Assembly: GCF_025149945.1 (NCBI RefSeq) | Contig: NZ_JALXVH010000005.1 | Location: 1 to 64,000, forward strand | Length of the DNA stretch: 64,000 nucleotides | Source of the DNA: Kocuria sp. p3-SID1428 | GTDB taxonomy: Bacteria; Actinomycetota; Actinomycetes; Actinomycetales; Micrococcaceae | Direction of reading: 5' to 3' | Shown here: piece by piece, positions 35,187 through 42,829 of the stretch | How the letters are laid out: each line of letters starts with the position of its first letter | Numbering within the stretch: position 1 is the stretch's first letter | Notes under the pieces: model-generated | What the model was told of the DNA's origin: nothing | The model's input: only the letters and a program-made list of their open reading frames with translations | The model's database searches: none | Made by a program: the position numbers and the translations under genes

Positions 35187-36539
35187 ATGCGCATCACTGT
35201 TCTGGGGACCGGCTATCTGGGCGCCACGCACGCGGCATCGCTGGCGGAGATGGGCTACGAGGTGCTGGGGGTGGACATCGACCCGGCCAAGCTCGAGTCG
35301 CTGTCGGCCGGCGTCCTGCCCTTCCACGAGCCGGAGCTGCCGCAGCTGCTGCGCAAGCACGTCGAGTCCGGACGCCTGCGCTTCACCTCCGACTACGAGG
35401 AGGCCGGGGCCTTCGGGGACGTGCACTTCATCGGAGTGGGCACGCCGCAGCGCCCCGGTGCGTTCGCCGCGGACATGAGCTTCGTGGACGCCGCCGTGGA
35501 GCAGATCTCCCGGCACCTGACCCGCGATGCCGTGATCGCCGGCAAGTCGACCGTCCCGGTGGGCACCGCCCGGCGGCTGCGCGAGCTGGCGCGCGAGAAC
35601 GCTCCGGAGGGGATCGAGGTGGACCTGGTGTGGAACCCCGAGTTCCTGCGCGAGGGCCACTCCGTCGAGGACACGCTGCACCCCGACCGCATGGTCATCG
35701 GCCTGCCCGGGCACGGCTCCGCGGATCCGCAGGAGCACGAGCAGGCCCGGCGCCTCGAGCAGCTCATGCGCGAGGTCTACTCCCCGCAGCTGGCCGAGGG
35801 CATCCCGCTGATCGTCACCGACTACGAGACCTCGGAGCTCGTGAAGGTCGCGGCGAACTCGTTCCTGGCCACCAAGATCAGCTTCATCAACTCGCTGTCC
35901 GAGCTCACCGAGGCCGTGGGCGGAGATATCCGCACGCTGGCCGATGCGATCGGGATGGACGAGCGGATCGGGCGCAAGTTCCTCAACGCCGGCGTGGGAT
36001 TCGGCGGCGGATGCCTCCCCAAGGACATCCGCGCCCTGCGCGCCCGGGCCTCGGAGCTCGGGCTGGACCAGTCCGTGCGCTTCCTGGCCGAGGTCGACGA
36101 CATCAACACCCGACGCCGCGAGCACACGGTCGGGGTCATCACCGACATGCTCGACGGCTCCGTCATGGGCCGGGAGATCGCCGTGCTCGGCGCCGCCTTC
36201 AAGCCCGAGTCCGACGACGTCCGCGACTCGCCCGCCCTGGACATCGCCGCCCGTCTGCACTCGATCGGCGCCGACGTCCACGTCTACGACCCCAAGGCCA
36301 ATGAGAACGCCGCCAAGCGCTACCCGCGTGTGGACTACGCGAGCTCGCTGATCCAGGCGGTGGCCCGTGCCGAGGTGGTCGTGCTGCTCACCGAGTGGGA
36401 CGAGTTCCGGCGGATGACGCCCGAGGAGCTGGCCCCGCTGGTGCGTCGTCGTCAGATCCTCGATGGGCGCAACGTGCTCGATCCGCGGCAGTGGTCCGAT
36501 GCCGGCTGGACCTACCGCGCCCTGGGCCGCAGGGGCTGA
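35187..36539 (+). CDS. ugd: UDP-glucose 6-dehydrogenase
   Basis: This NAD-dependent enzyme oxidises UDP-glucose twice to UDP-glucuronate, a precursor of acidic surface polysaccharides such as teichuronic acid. The 450-residue protein has the Rossmann motif RITVLGTGYLGATHAASLAE at its start and the catalytic cysteine Cys276 in FGGGCLPKDIRALR. The C-terminal NAD/UDP domain (VLGAAFKPESDDVRDSPALD) is intact. The ATG at 35187 is chosen over the ATG at 35178 because GAGGAG at 35171-35176 is ten bases upstream of the former. No glycosyltransferase genes adjoin it, so the polymer it feeds is made elsewhere. It interrupts the rsmD-coaD neighbourhood. Confidence 0.94.
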   Translation: MRITVLGTGYLGATHAASLAEMGYEVLGVDIDPAKLESLSAGVLPFHEPELPQLLRKHVESGRLRFTSDYEEAGAFGDVHFIGVGTPQRPGAFAADMSFVDAAVEQISRHLTRDAVIAGKSTVPVGTARRLRELARENAPEGIEVDLVWNPEFLREGHSVEDTLHPDRMVIGLPGHGSADPQEHEQARRLEQLMREVYSPQLAEGIPLIVTDYETSELVKVAANSFLATKISFINSLSELTEAVGGDIRTLADAIGMDERIGRKFLNAGVGFGGGCLPKDIRALRARASELGLDQSVRFLAEVDDINTRRREHTVGVITDMLDGSVMGREIAVLGAAFKPESDDVRDSPALDIAARLHSIGADVHVYDPKANENAAKRYPRVDYASSLIQAVARAEVVVLLTEWDEFRRMTPEELAPLVRRRQILDGRNVLDPRQWSDAGWTYRALGRRG

Positions 36540-36590
36540 GCCGGGCCCCGTGACCTGAGACCCGCCCCGGTGATCGGGCGCTCGATGGCC

Positions 36591-37850
36591 TCAGCGCAGG
36601 GCGGCTGCCAGGCGGTCCATGCCCTCCTGGAGGGTCTCGACGGACTTGCAGGCGGCGACCCGCATCCACCCGGAGTAGAGCGCCTGGTTCTCGGGTGCCG
36701 CGAAGGCCGACAGCGGCAGCAGCGCGAGCCCGGCCTGCTCGATCAGCGCACGGGAGAGCTCGGCCGACGTCGTCGCGCCGAAGCGGTCGAACAGCGGCGA
36801 GAGATCGGCCACCACGTAGTACGACCCCGACGGCTGGGCCACCGCGAAGCCCATGGCCCGCAGGGCGTCGACCACCAGGGCGCTGCGGCGCTGCTGCTCG
36901 GCGGTCATCGACGGCCCCCAGGACGGCAGGGCGGAAAGACCAGCGGCCACGCCCTGCTGCAGCGGGGCCGCCGCCGAGTGGCTGAGATAGGTCTTCACCG
37001 CGACGACCCCGCTGAGCAGCTCGGCCGGCCCGCTCACCCAGCCCACGCGCCAGCCGGTGGCCTGCAGTGATTTGGAGGCCGAGGACACCACGAGCGTGCG
37101 CTCGCGGACCTGCTGGGCCAGCGGCTCCTCGAGCAGGGACGAGCGGGGGCCGGCGGCCAGGCTCACGTGATCGCCGTCGTAGCGCAGGTGCTCGTAGACC
37201 TCGTCGGTGAGGATCACGGCGTCGTGCTCGAGCGCCAGGCGTCCGATCTCGGCGGCGGTCTGCGGGCTGAACACCGTGCCGGTGGGGTTGTGGGGGTCGT
37301 TGACGAGCACGACGGTGGTGCGCTCGCTGAAGGCCGCGCGCAGCTCGTCGGGATCCACCGTGAAGTGCGGGGGCCGCAGCGCCACCGGGTGCAGGACGCC
37401 TCCGGCGTGGGCGACGATCGCGGCGTAGAGGTCGTAGTGCGGCTCGAGCACGACGACCTCGTCGCCGGGGCGCAGCAGCGACAGCAGCGCGGCGGTCAGG
37501 GCCTCGGCGGCCCCGGCGGTGACGACCACCTCGGTCTGCGGGTCGAGCTCGCGGTCCTGCGTGGCCAGCTGCTGAGCGGCGATCGCCTGGCGCAGCTCGA
37601 GCAGCCCGCGCTCGGGGGAGTACTGGTTCTGACCGTTGCGCATGGCCTCCACGGCGGCTTCGATCATGACGTCGGGGCCGTCGGCGTCGGGGAAGCCCTG
37701 CCCGAGGTTCACGGCGCCGTGTGCGCGGGCCCGGGTGGAGGTCTCGTCGAAGATCGTGGAGCGCAGTGGCCCGGCCTCCTGCATCAGGCCGGCCCCGCGG
37801 GCCAGGGCGTGCCAAGGGAGGTCGTGTCCATCGGTGCGCGCAGTGCTCAT
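36591..37850 (-). CDS. PLP-dependent aminotransferase, class I/II
   Basis: This is a 419-residue fold-type I aminotransferase. The Schiff-base lysine is in SSASKSLQATGWRVGW. The substrate/PLP segments VNLGQGFPDADGPDVMIEAA, NDPHNPTGTVFS and ILTDEVYEHLRYDG mark the aspartate/kynurenine-aminotransferase subgroup (YbdL/DapC-like). Candidate reactions are N-succinyldiaminopimelate aminotransferase or a methionine/kynurenine aminotransferase; sequence alone does not decide. The ATG at 37850 lies eight bases after TAGACT, while an in-frame GTG six bases earlier would be upstream of the predicted transcription start. It diverges from coaD across 59 bp. Confidence 0.88.
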   Translation of the reverse strand: MSTARTDGHDLPWHALARGAGLMQEAGPLRSTIFDETSTRARAHGAVNLGQGFPDADGPDVMIEAAVEAMRNGQNQYSPERGLLELRQAIAAQQLATQDRELDPQTEVVVTAGAAEALTAALLSLLRPGDEVVVLEPHYDLYAAIVAHAGGVLHPVALRPPHFTVDPDELRAAFSERTTVVLVNDPHNPTGTVFSPQTAAEIGRLALEHDAVILTDEVYEHLRYDGDHVSLAAGPRSSLLEEPLAQQVRERTLVVSSASKSLQATGWRVGWVSGPAELLSGVVAVKTYLSHSAAAPLQQGVAAGLSALPSWGPSMTAEQQRRSALVVDALRAMGFAVAQPSGSYYVVADLSPLFDRFGATTSAELSRALIEQAGLALLPLSAFAAPENQALYSGWMRVAACKSVETLQEGMDRLAAALR

Positions 37851-37858
37851 GGCCACAG

Positions 37859-37864
37859 AGTCTA
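37859..37864 (-). promoter_or_regulatory. -10 box (TAGACT) for the leaderless aminotransferase mRNA
   Basis: TAGACT on the minus strand ends eight bases before the ATG at 37850. It is divergent from the coaD -10 box only 32 bp away. Confidence 0.6.
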
Positions 37865-37896
37865 GGGATCGCCCGGGGTGGTGCGGGCGCCCGCGA

Positions 37897-37902
37897 TAGC
37901 GT
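37897..37902 (+). promoter_or_regulatory. -10 box (TAGCGT) for a leaderless coaD mRNA
   Basis: TAGCGT ends seven bases before the ATG at 37910. There is no Shine-Dalgarno in between. Confidence 0.6.
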
Positions 37903-37909
37903 GTTCCGC

Positions 37910-38443
37910 ATGAGCGAGAACCCTTCCGAGACAGCGGCGACGGCCGAGTCCCGCCTGCGCCGCGCGGTGTGCGTCGGCTCCTTCGATCCGATCCACCTGG
38001 GTCACGTGGGCATCATCGAGCGTGCGGCTCGGCTGTTCGACGAGGTGATCGTGGCCGTGGCGGACAACCCGAGCAAGAAGCACCGCTTCCCGATCGATCG
38101 GCGCGTGGAGCTCGTCGAGCAGTCGCTGGGCTCGTCGTCGGAGCGGGTGAGGATCGAGCCGCTGGGCGGGGGACTGCTGGCGCAGTACGTCACCGGTCGC
38201 GGTGCCGTGGCGGTCGTGAAGGGCCTGCGCTCGGGACAGGACTTCGACTACGAGCTGCCGATGGCCGGGATGAACCGCAGCCTCACGGGCATGGAGACGG
38301 TCTTCCTGGCTGCCGCCCCGGAGCTCGGGCACGTGTCGTCCTCGCTCGTGAAGGAGGTCCACGGCTTCGGAGGGGACATCTCCGCGTTCGTGACGCCGGC
38401 GGTGCTGGCCGCGCTCGATGAGACCCGCGACGCCATCGGTTGA
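37910..38443 (+). CDS. coaD: Phosphopantetheine adenylyltransferase
   Basis: CoaD converts 4'-phosphopantetheine and ATP to dephospho-CoA. The 177-residue protein has the nucleotidyltransferase signature CVGSFDPIHLGHVGIIERA, including the HXGH motif HLGH, and the terminal LGHVSSSLVKEVHGFGGD. About 17 N-terminal residues precede the fold. The start ATG follows TAGCGT by seven bases. The gene is divergent from the aminotransferase. DUF177, rpmF, rnc and mutM follow in order on the same strand. Confidence 0.96.
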   Translation: MSENPSETAATAESRLRRAVCVGSFDPIHLGHVGIIERAARLFDEVIVAVADNPSKKHRFPIDRRVELVEQSLGSSSERVRIEPLGGGLLAQYVTGRGAVAVVKGLRSGQDFDYELPMAGMNRSLTGMETVFLAAAPELGHVSSSLVKEVHGFGGDISAFVTPAVLAALDETRDAIG

Positions 38444-38462
38444 GCATCCTCGTCGGGCCGTC

Positions 38463-38468
38463 TAGAAT
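38463..38468 (+). promoter_or_regulatory. -10 box (TAGAAT) upstream of DUF177-rpmF-rnc-mutM
   Basis: TAGAAT is a near-perfect -10. The predicted transcription start, at about 38475, lies just inside the open frame beginning at GTG 38472. This suggests the true DUF177 start is downstream. Confidence 0.55.
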
Positions 38469-38471
38469 GGC

Positions 38472-39071
38472 GTGCTGGCATTGAACCCACAGGAGATCAT
38501 CATCAGTCGAGACAACGTTTCGCCGCTGGCGCTGGACGTCAAGGACCTGGAACAGCGTCCCGGGACGATGCGTCTCTTCCAGGAGACCGTGCCTGCGCCG
38601 AAGGATTTCGGCAATGCGATCATCGGGGCCCCTGAGGGCTCCGACATGGCAGCCGACCTGAGGCTGGAATCCGTCGTGGACGGTATCCTGGTCTCCGGCA
38701 CGGTGACAGCTCGCCTTCACGGCGAGTGCAGTCGGTGCCTCGATCCGGTCGAGGAGGACATGACCGTAGAGGTGCAGGAGCTCTTCCTGTTCGACGCCCC
38801 TTCCGAGACTCCGGAAGAGGACGACGACGCCGACGAGATGTACACCGTCCAGGACGATCACATCGATCTGGAGCCGATGCTCCGGGACGCAGCGATCACC
38901 AAGCTGCCGTTCCAGCCAGTGTGTCGGGAGGACTGCCCCGGTCTGTGCGCCCAGTGCGGCGCGCGGCTGGAGGACGACCCCGATCATGTACATGAAGTGC
39001 TCGACCCCCGCTGGAGCGCCCTCGCAGGCCTGCTCGAGCAGGGGGACGAGTCCCCGAGAGAAGAGAGATAG
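38472..39071 (+). CDS. DUF177 (YceD) family protein
   Basis: YceD-family proteins precede rpmF in most bacteria and are linked to 23S rRNA or 50S maturation. The 199-residue frame has the family pattern: [20 protein letters not shown] in the middle, a very acidic loop ([18 protein letters not shown]), and the cysteine cluster [13 protein letters not shown] near the end, which could bind zinc. The start is uncertain. GTG 38472 is listed, but TAGAAT places transcription at about 38475. AGGAG at 38491-38495 is followed by ISRDNVSPL with an ATC where relatives would have GTG or ATG. The stop lies two bases before rpmF. Confidence 0.88.
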   Translation: MLALNPQEIIISRDNVSPLALDVKDLEQRPGTMRLFQETVPAPKDFGNAIIGAPEGSDMAADLRLESVVDGILVSGTVTARLHGECSRCLDPVEEDMTVEVQELFLFDAPSETPEEDDDADEMYTVQDDHIDLEPMLRDAAITKLPFQPVCREDCPGLCAQCGARLEDDPDHVHEVLDPRWSALAGLLEQGDESPREER

Positions 39072-39073
39072 CA

Positions 39074-39277
39074 GTGGCTGTTCCGAAGAGGAAGCTCTCG
39101 CGAGCCAACACGCACGCCCGTCGTTCGCAGTGGAAGGCGAAGGCCCCCAAGCTGGTCCGCACCGTGGAGAACGGCAAGACCGTGTACTCCCTGCCGCACC
39201 AGGCCAAGCTGGTCACCGACTCCGCCGGCACCGCCCTGTACTACGAGTACAAGGGCCGCAAGGTGGCGGACGCCTGA
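39074..39277 (+). CDS. rpmF: 50S ribosomal protein bL32, zinc-free form
   Basis: The 67-residue bL32 begins [20 protein letters not shown], the conserved rRNA-binding N-terminus. The two CXXC pairs of the zinc-binding form are absent (no cysteine in the protein), as in other actinobacterial C-minus paralogues. The GTG start lies two bases after the DUF177 stop, and rnc begins one base after its stop. Genes for ribosome assembly (DUF177), a ribosomal protein and an rRNA-processing nuclease therefore form one unit. Confidence 0.95.
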   Translation: MAVPKRKLSRANTHARRSQWKAKAPKLVRTVENGKTVYSLPHQAKLVTDSAGTALYYEYKGRKVADA

Positions 39278-39278
39278 G

Positions 39279-40004
39279 TTGGCGTCTGATCATCAGGATC
39301 TTCTACAGCGTCTCGGCGTCGATATCGATGCCGAGACGCTGCTCATTGCGCTGACGCATCGCTCGTACGCCTACGAGCATGCCGGTCAGAAGCACAACGA
39401 GCGCCTCGAGTTCCTGGGCGACTCCGTGCTGGGGCTGACGGTCACCGACGAGATCTTCACGCGCTACCCCGATCGCACCGAGGGCGAGCTCGCCAAGATC
39501 CGCGCCTCCGTGGTCTCCACGCGCACCCTGGCGCAGCTGGCGCGCGAGCGCGGGCTGGGGGAGTTCATCCGCCTGGGCCGCGGCGAGATCCGCACCGACG
39601 GGCACGACAAGTCCTCGATTCTGGCCGACACCATGGAGGCCGTGATCGGTGCGCTGTACCTGTCGCAGGGCCTGGATGCCGCGCGGGCCTTCGTGCTGCG
39701 GATGATCGTGCCGCTGCTCGAGGACGACTTCGTGATCCGCGAGGGCCGCGACTGGAAGACCGAGATCCAGGAACTCGCGGCCATGCGGGGGATGGGCGCG
39801 GTGACCTACGAGGTCGAGGGCACGGGCCCGGACCACAACCGCTCCTTCACGGCCTCCTGCCTGCTGGGCGGAACCGTGCACGGCACCGGCCCCGGCACCT
39901 CCAAGAAGGAGGCCGAGCGCCGGGCGGCGGAGTCCGCCTACTCGGCGATCACCGGCACCACTCGCACCGACGGCCACGGCCGGCCGCTGGCCGACGGGCG
40001 CTGA
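39279..40004 (+). CDS. rnc: Ribonuclease III
   Basis: RNase III cleaves double-stranded RNA, notably the rRNA precursor. The 241-residue enzyme has the signature [20 protein letters not shown] and the second metal site [17 protein letters not shown]-terminal dsRNA-binding domain follows ([14 protein letters not shown] ... [19 protein letters not shown]). The start is a TTG at 39279, one base after the rpmF stop. No better start exists before the conserved core, so translation probably depends on coupling to rpmF. mutM begins one base after the rnc stop. Confidence 0.96.
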   Translation: MASDHQDLLQRLGVDIDAETLLIALTHRSYAYEHAGQKHNERLEFLGDSVLGLTVTDEIFTRYPDRTEGELAKIRASVVSTRTLAQLARERGLGEFIRLGRGEIRTDGHDKSSILADTMEAVIGALYLSQGLDAARAFVLRMIVPLLEDDFVIREGRDWKTEIQELAAMRGMGAVTYEVEGTGPDHNRSFTASCLLGGTVHGTGPGTSKKEAERRAAESAYSAITGTTRTDGHGRPLADGR

Positions 40005-40005
40005 G

Positions 40006-40944
40006 ATGCCCGAGCTGCCCGAGGCCGAGGTCGTGCGCCGCGGCCTCGAGCGCTGGACGGTCGGACGCCGGGTCGAGGCCGTCGAGGTCCTGGATCCCCG
40101 TTCACTGCGCCGTCATGCGGATGGGCCGGGCGACTTCGTCGAGCGGCTGCAGGGCGCGTCCATCCTGGATGCGGTGCGCCGCGGCAAGTTCCTCTGGCTG
40201 CCCGTGGCTCTGAGCTCCGGCGACGAGCTCGGGCTGATGATGCACCTGGGGATGTCCGGCCAGGCGCTGATCCAGGGCGATGACCAGCCCGACGAGCGCC
40301 ACCTCAAGGTCCGCCTGGGGCTCTCCGAGACTCCCAACGGGCTGCCCGGGCAGCTGCGCTTCGTGGACCAGCGCATCTTCGGGGGCATGTTCCTGGATCC
40401 TCTGGTCCCCACCGCCGACGGCCATCCCGGCGGTCGAGGTGCTCTGGGCCAGCCGCTGATCCCGGTCCACGCCGCGCACATCGCCCGCGATCCGCTGGAC
40501 CCGCACTTCGACCCCGGCGCCTTCCACGCCGCCCTGCGCCGCCGCAGGACAGGCATCAAGCGCGCTCTGCTGGATCAGGGCCTCATCTCCGGGATCGGCA
40601 ACATCTACGCCGACGAAGCCCTGTGGTCCGCCCGGCTGCACTACGCCCGCCCCACCGAGACCCTGACGCGCCCGGAGACCCAGCGGGTGGTCGAGGCGGT
40701 GCAGGACGTCATGGCCCGGGCCCTGGAGGCCGGCGGGACGAGCTTCGACTCCCTGTACGTGAACATCAACGGGGAGTCGGGATACTTCTCCCGCTCGCTG
40801 AACGCCTATGGCCGTGCCGGTCAGCCCTGCCTGAGGTGCGAGTCCGAGGGGCGCGATGGCGTGATCGTGCGCGAGCAGTTCATGAACCGGTCGTCGTACC
40901 GCTGCTCCGTCTGCCAGCGCCGCCCCCGCCGCGCGCGGTACTGA
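40006..40944 (+). CDS. mutM: Formamidopyrimidine-DNA glycosylase (Fpg)
   Basis: Fpg excises 8-oxoguanine and formamidopyrimidines and nicks the abasic site. The 312-residue protein starts [13 protein letters not shown], placing the catalytic proline at position 2. It has the H2TH region ([18 protein letters not shown]) and the C-terminal zinc finger ([11 protein letters not shown] ... [11 protein letters not shown]). It follows rnc by one base. After its stop the conserved gene order is broken by about 7.8 kb of other sequence before smc. Confidence 0.96.
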   Translation: MPELPEAEVVRRGLERWTVGRRVEAVEVLDPRSLRRHADGPGDFVERLQGASILDAVRRGKFLWLPVALSSGDELGLMMHLGMSGQALIQGDDQPDERHLKVRLGLSETPNGLPGQLRFVDQRIFGGMFLDPLVPTADGHPGGRGALGQPLIPVHAAHIARDPLDPHFDPGAFHAALRRRRTGIKRALLDQGLISGIGNIYADEALWSARLHYARPTETLTRPETQRVVEAVQDVMARALEAGGTSFDSLYVNINGESGYFSRSLNAYGRAGQPCLRCESEGRDGVIVREQFMNRSSYRCSVCQRRPRRARY

Positions 40945-40961
40945 CCTGCCGCCTGCCCGCC

Positions 40962-41022
40962 CCGCTGAGGCCGCACGTGCGCATGCCATCAGCTCCGATG
41001 GGCTGAACAGGTGCGGCGTCGC
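40962..41022. repeat. Palindromic intergenic repeat, GCCGCA family, copy 1
   Basis: Outer arms GCCGCAC (40970-40976) and GTGCGGC (41011-41017) and an inner CCATC-AGCTCC-GATGG hairpin form a nested two-stem palindrome. The flanking CCGCTGAG and GTCGC are shared with copy 2, which starts 83 bp downstream. No gene is seen in 40945-41214. Confidence 0.7.
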
Positions 41023-41044
41023 CGCGGGGGTGAGCCCAACTCTG

Positions 41045-41106
41045 CCGCTGAGGCCGCATAACTGCAGGCCATCAGATCCGATGGATGGGTGTCATGCGGC
41101 GTCAGC
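41045..41106. repeat. Palindromic intergenic repeat, GCCGCA family, copy 2
   Basis: This has the same architecture as the copy at 40962: outer arms GCCGCAT (41053-41059) and ATGCGGC (41094-41100), inner CCATC-AGATCC-GATGG. The last outer pair is T-A here and C-G in copy 1, a compensatory change that keeps the stem. Confidence 0.7.
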
Positions 41107-41214
41107 ATCCGGGGCCAGAGCTCGTCGTCCGATCCAGCAGCTGCGCGGCCGTGGTCTTCCCGACGAGTGAGCGGCAGGCCTGCTGTGAAGGCGATTCCTA
41201 CCGGGAGGCCCGAC

Positions 41215-41466
41215 GTGAGCACAGCTGTCACCAGCCGCGACTTCGACTGCGACGTCGGCGCAGCCATGCGAGCCGCCGAGCAGGGCCCGGTCATGGTCAT
41301 CGATCACGGTTGGGCAACGCATGTGCTGCTCACCGTCGAGGAATTCGAGCGGCTCTCCGGCACGCCGGAGCTGATGGGAGACCGTCTCCGAACGGGCCAG
41401 GATCACGGTGTCGAGTTCGACCTGCCCGTACGCCGTGTCGAACCGCCGCGGCCCCTCGACCTGTGA
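41215..41466 (+). CDS. Type II antitoxin, Phd/YefM family (orphan)
   Basis: This is an 83-residue antitoxin. The N-terminal Phd/YefM DNA-binding fold is visible in VTSRDFDCDVGAAMRAAEQG-type sequence followed by VMVIDHGWATHVLLTVEEFERL. A short disordered C-terminal tail ends PVRRVEPPRPLDL, which in relatives wraps a PIN-domain (VapC-like) toxin. The GTG at 41215 is fixed by GGGAGG six bases upstream; the open frame upstream has no support. In intact modules the toxin gene starts within a few bases of the antitoxin stop, but 41467-41668 has no PIN-like frame, only a hairpin. The toxin has apparently been lost. It sits next to two palindromic repeats. Confidence 0.8.
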   Translation: MSTAVTSRDFDCDVGAAMRAAEQGPVMVIDHGWATHVLLTVEEFERLSGTPELMGDRLRTGQDHGVEFDLPVRRVEPPRPLDL

Positions 41467-41549
41467 AGTGCTGTCTCTGCGCGGGAATCACGGGATCTTC
41501 GGGTTGGCCGACCTGGGCTCGGCGCGGGAGAGGGACTCCGGAACGGCGC

Positions 41550-41580
41550 CGGCCCCGCCTCGCGAGAGGAGGCGGGGCCG
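41550..41580. terminator. Terminator between the antitoxin and oleD
   Basis: A perfect 12-bp stem CGGCCCCGCCTC/GAGGCGGGGCCG has a seven-base loop. It lies between the convergent antitoxin gene and the ole operon, so it can end both. Confidence 0.8.
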
Positions 41581-41668
41581 ACGCGGACGTTGCGCAGGTC
41601 TGCCGCTCAGTGACGCTGAAGGCCAGCGGACCTGCAGATCATCAGATCAGTCCATGCAACCAGCAGAC

Positions 41669-42829
41669 TCAGCTGCCGGCCTTGAACGTCGTGTTCTCGA
41701 CGCGCCTCTCGCGCTTCTCGCGCTGCTCGACCACGACCGGCAGCGGATGGTGGTCGTAGTGCTGCTTGAGCCGGCGCATGCCCTCCTCGATGGAGATCGA
41801 CGGCTCCCAGCCCAGGACCTCGTGGGTGCGCTTCTGCGAGAACCAGTGCGCGGTCGAGAGCTGCTCGGCCAGGAACTCGGTCATGGGGGGCTCATCCTTG
41901 CCGGGGAACCGGGCCCAGACCTTCTCGATCGTGCGGCCTGCGAAGCGCGCCACCCCGGCGGGGATCTTCCGCTTGGGGGCGGGCACGGAGCCGGCGCGGC
42001 ACATCATGCCGATCAGCTCGCCGACGGGACGCGGCTGGCCGTTGGTGACCACGAAGGCCTCGCCGTGGGCGACCTCGATGCGCTCGAGCGCCCGGACGAT
42101 GGCCTCGGAGGCGTTGTCCACGTAGGTGGTGTCGATCAGTGCGGCGCCGTCATCGAGCAGCGGCATGCGCCCGCGCGCGGCCCGGTCCACGATGCGCTCG
42201 ACGAGCTGGGTGTCGCCGGGGCCCCACACGATATGCGGACGCACCGCGGTGACGCGCAGGGCAGCGGAATCGGCCTCCAGGGCCAGCAGCTCGGCCGCCG
42301 CCTTGGAGCGGGCGTAGTTCCCGCGGGCCTTGTACGGATTGGCCGGTCCGGCGCCGTCGCCGGCGATGGACACGCCCGTGTGCGCCACCGACGGGCTGGA
42401 GACGAACACAAAGTTGCGGGCACCGGCCTTGCGCGCCGACTCCAGCAGGATGCGCGTTCCGGTGATGTTGGTGAAGACGAAGTCCTCCCAGTCGCCGGCG
42501 AAGGACACCTTGGCCGCCAGGTGGATGACGTCGTCCACGCCGTCGAGTGCGCGCTGCACGGTCTCCATGTCCGTGATGGAGCCGAGGACCTGCTCCACGC
42601 CGTCCTCGAGCGCGATGGGAGCCTGCCCGCGCTGCAGCACGCGCACCGTCCAGCCCTGTCTGAGCAGCCTGCGGGCCACGGACTCGCCGAGCATCCCGGA
42701 GGCGCCGGTCACCAGGACGGTGCGGCCCTTCCCCTGCAGCTCCTGCACGTCCTGCAGCTCTTCCGGCGTGGCACGATGCGCTTTCCGGGGTGCTCCGGCG
42801 GCGCGGGGAATGCCTGGCGTGGTGCTCAC
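41669..42829 (-). CDS. oleD: OleD, NADPH-dependent 2-alkyl-3-ketoalkanoate reductase
   Basis: OleD reduces the beta-keto acid made by OleA to a beta-hydroxy acid, the second step of long-chain olefin synthesis. The 386-residue protein is an extended short-chain dehydrogenase. It has the nucleotide motif VLVTGASGMLGESVARRLL, the SSPSVAHTG serine region and the catalytic YXXXK in NYARSKAAAE. The GTG start overlaps the oleBC stop in GTGA. It is the last gene of the operon and is followed by the hairpin at 41550-41580. Confidence 0.92.
   Translation of the reverse strand: MSTTPGIPRAAGAPRKAHRATPEELQDVQELQGKGRTVLVTGASGMLGESVARRLLRQGWTVRVLQRGQAPIALEDGVEQVLGSITDMETVQRALDGVDDVIHLAAKVSFAGDWEDFVFTNITGTRILLESARKAGARNFVFVSSPSVAHTGVSIAGDGAGPANPYKARGNYARSKAAAELLALEADSAALRVTAVRPHIVWGPGDTQLVERIVDRAARGRMPLLDDGAALIDTTYVDNASEAIVRALERIEVAHGEAFVVTNGQPRPVGELIGMMCRAGSVPAPKRKIPAGVARFAGRTIEKVWARFPGKDEPPMTEFLAEQLSTAHWFSQKRTHEVLGWEPSISIEEGMRRLKQHYDHHPLPVVVEQREKRERRVENTTFKAGS

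Noticed and set aside
40945..41214. CRISPR array
   Set aside because: The two repeats are nested palindromes of about 61 bp with diverged loops and a single 22-bp gap, with no regular repeat-spacer pattern and no cas genes in the window.
41467..41668. A toxin gene downstream of the antitoxin
   Set aside because: None of the frames contains a PIN, Fic or RelE-like pattern, and the stretch includes a strong terminator hairpin.
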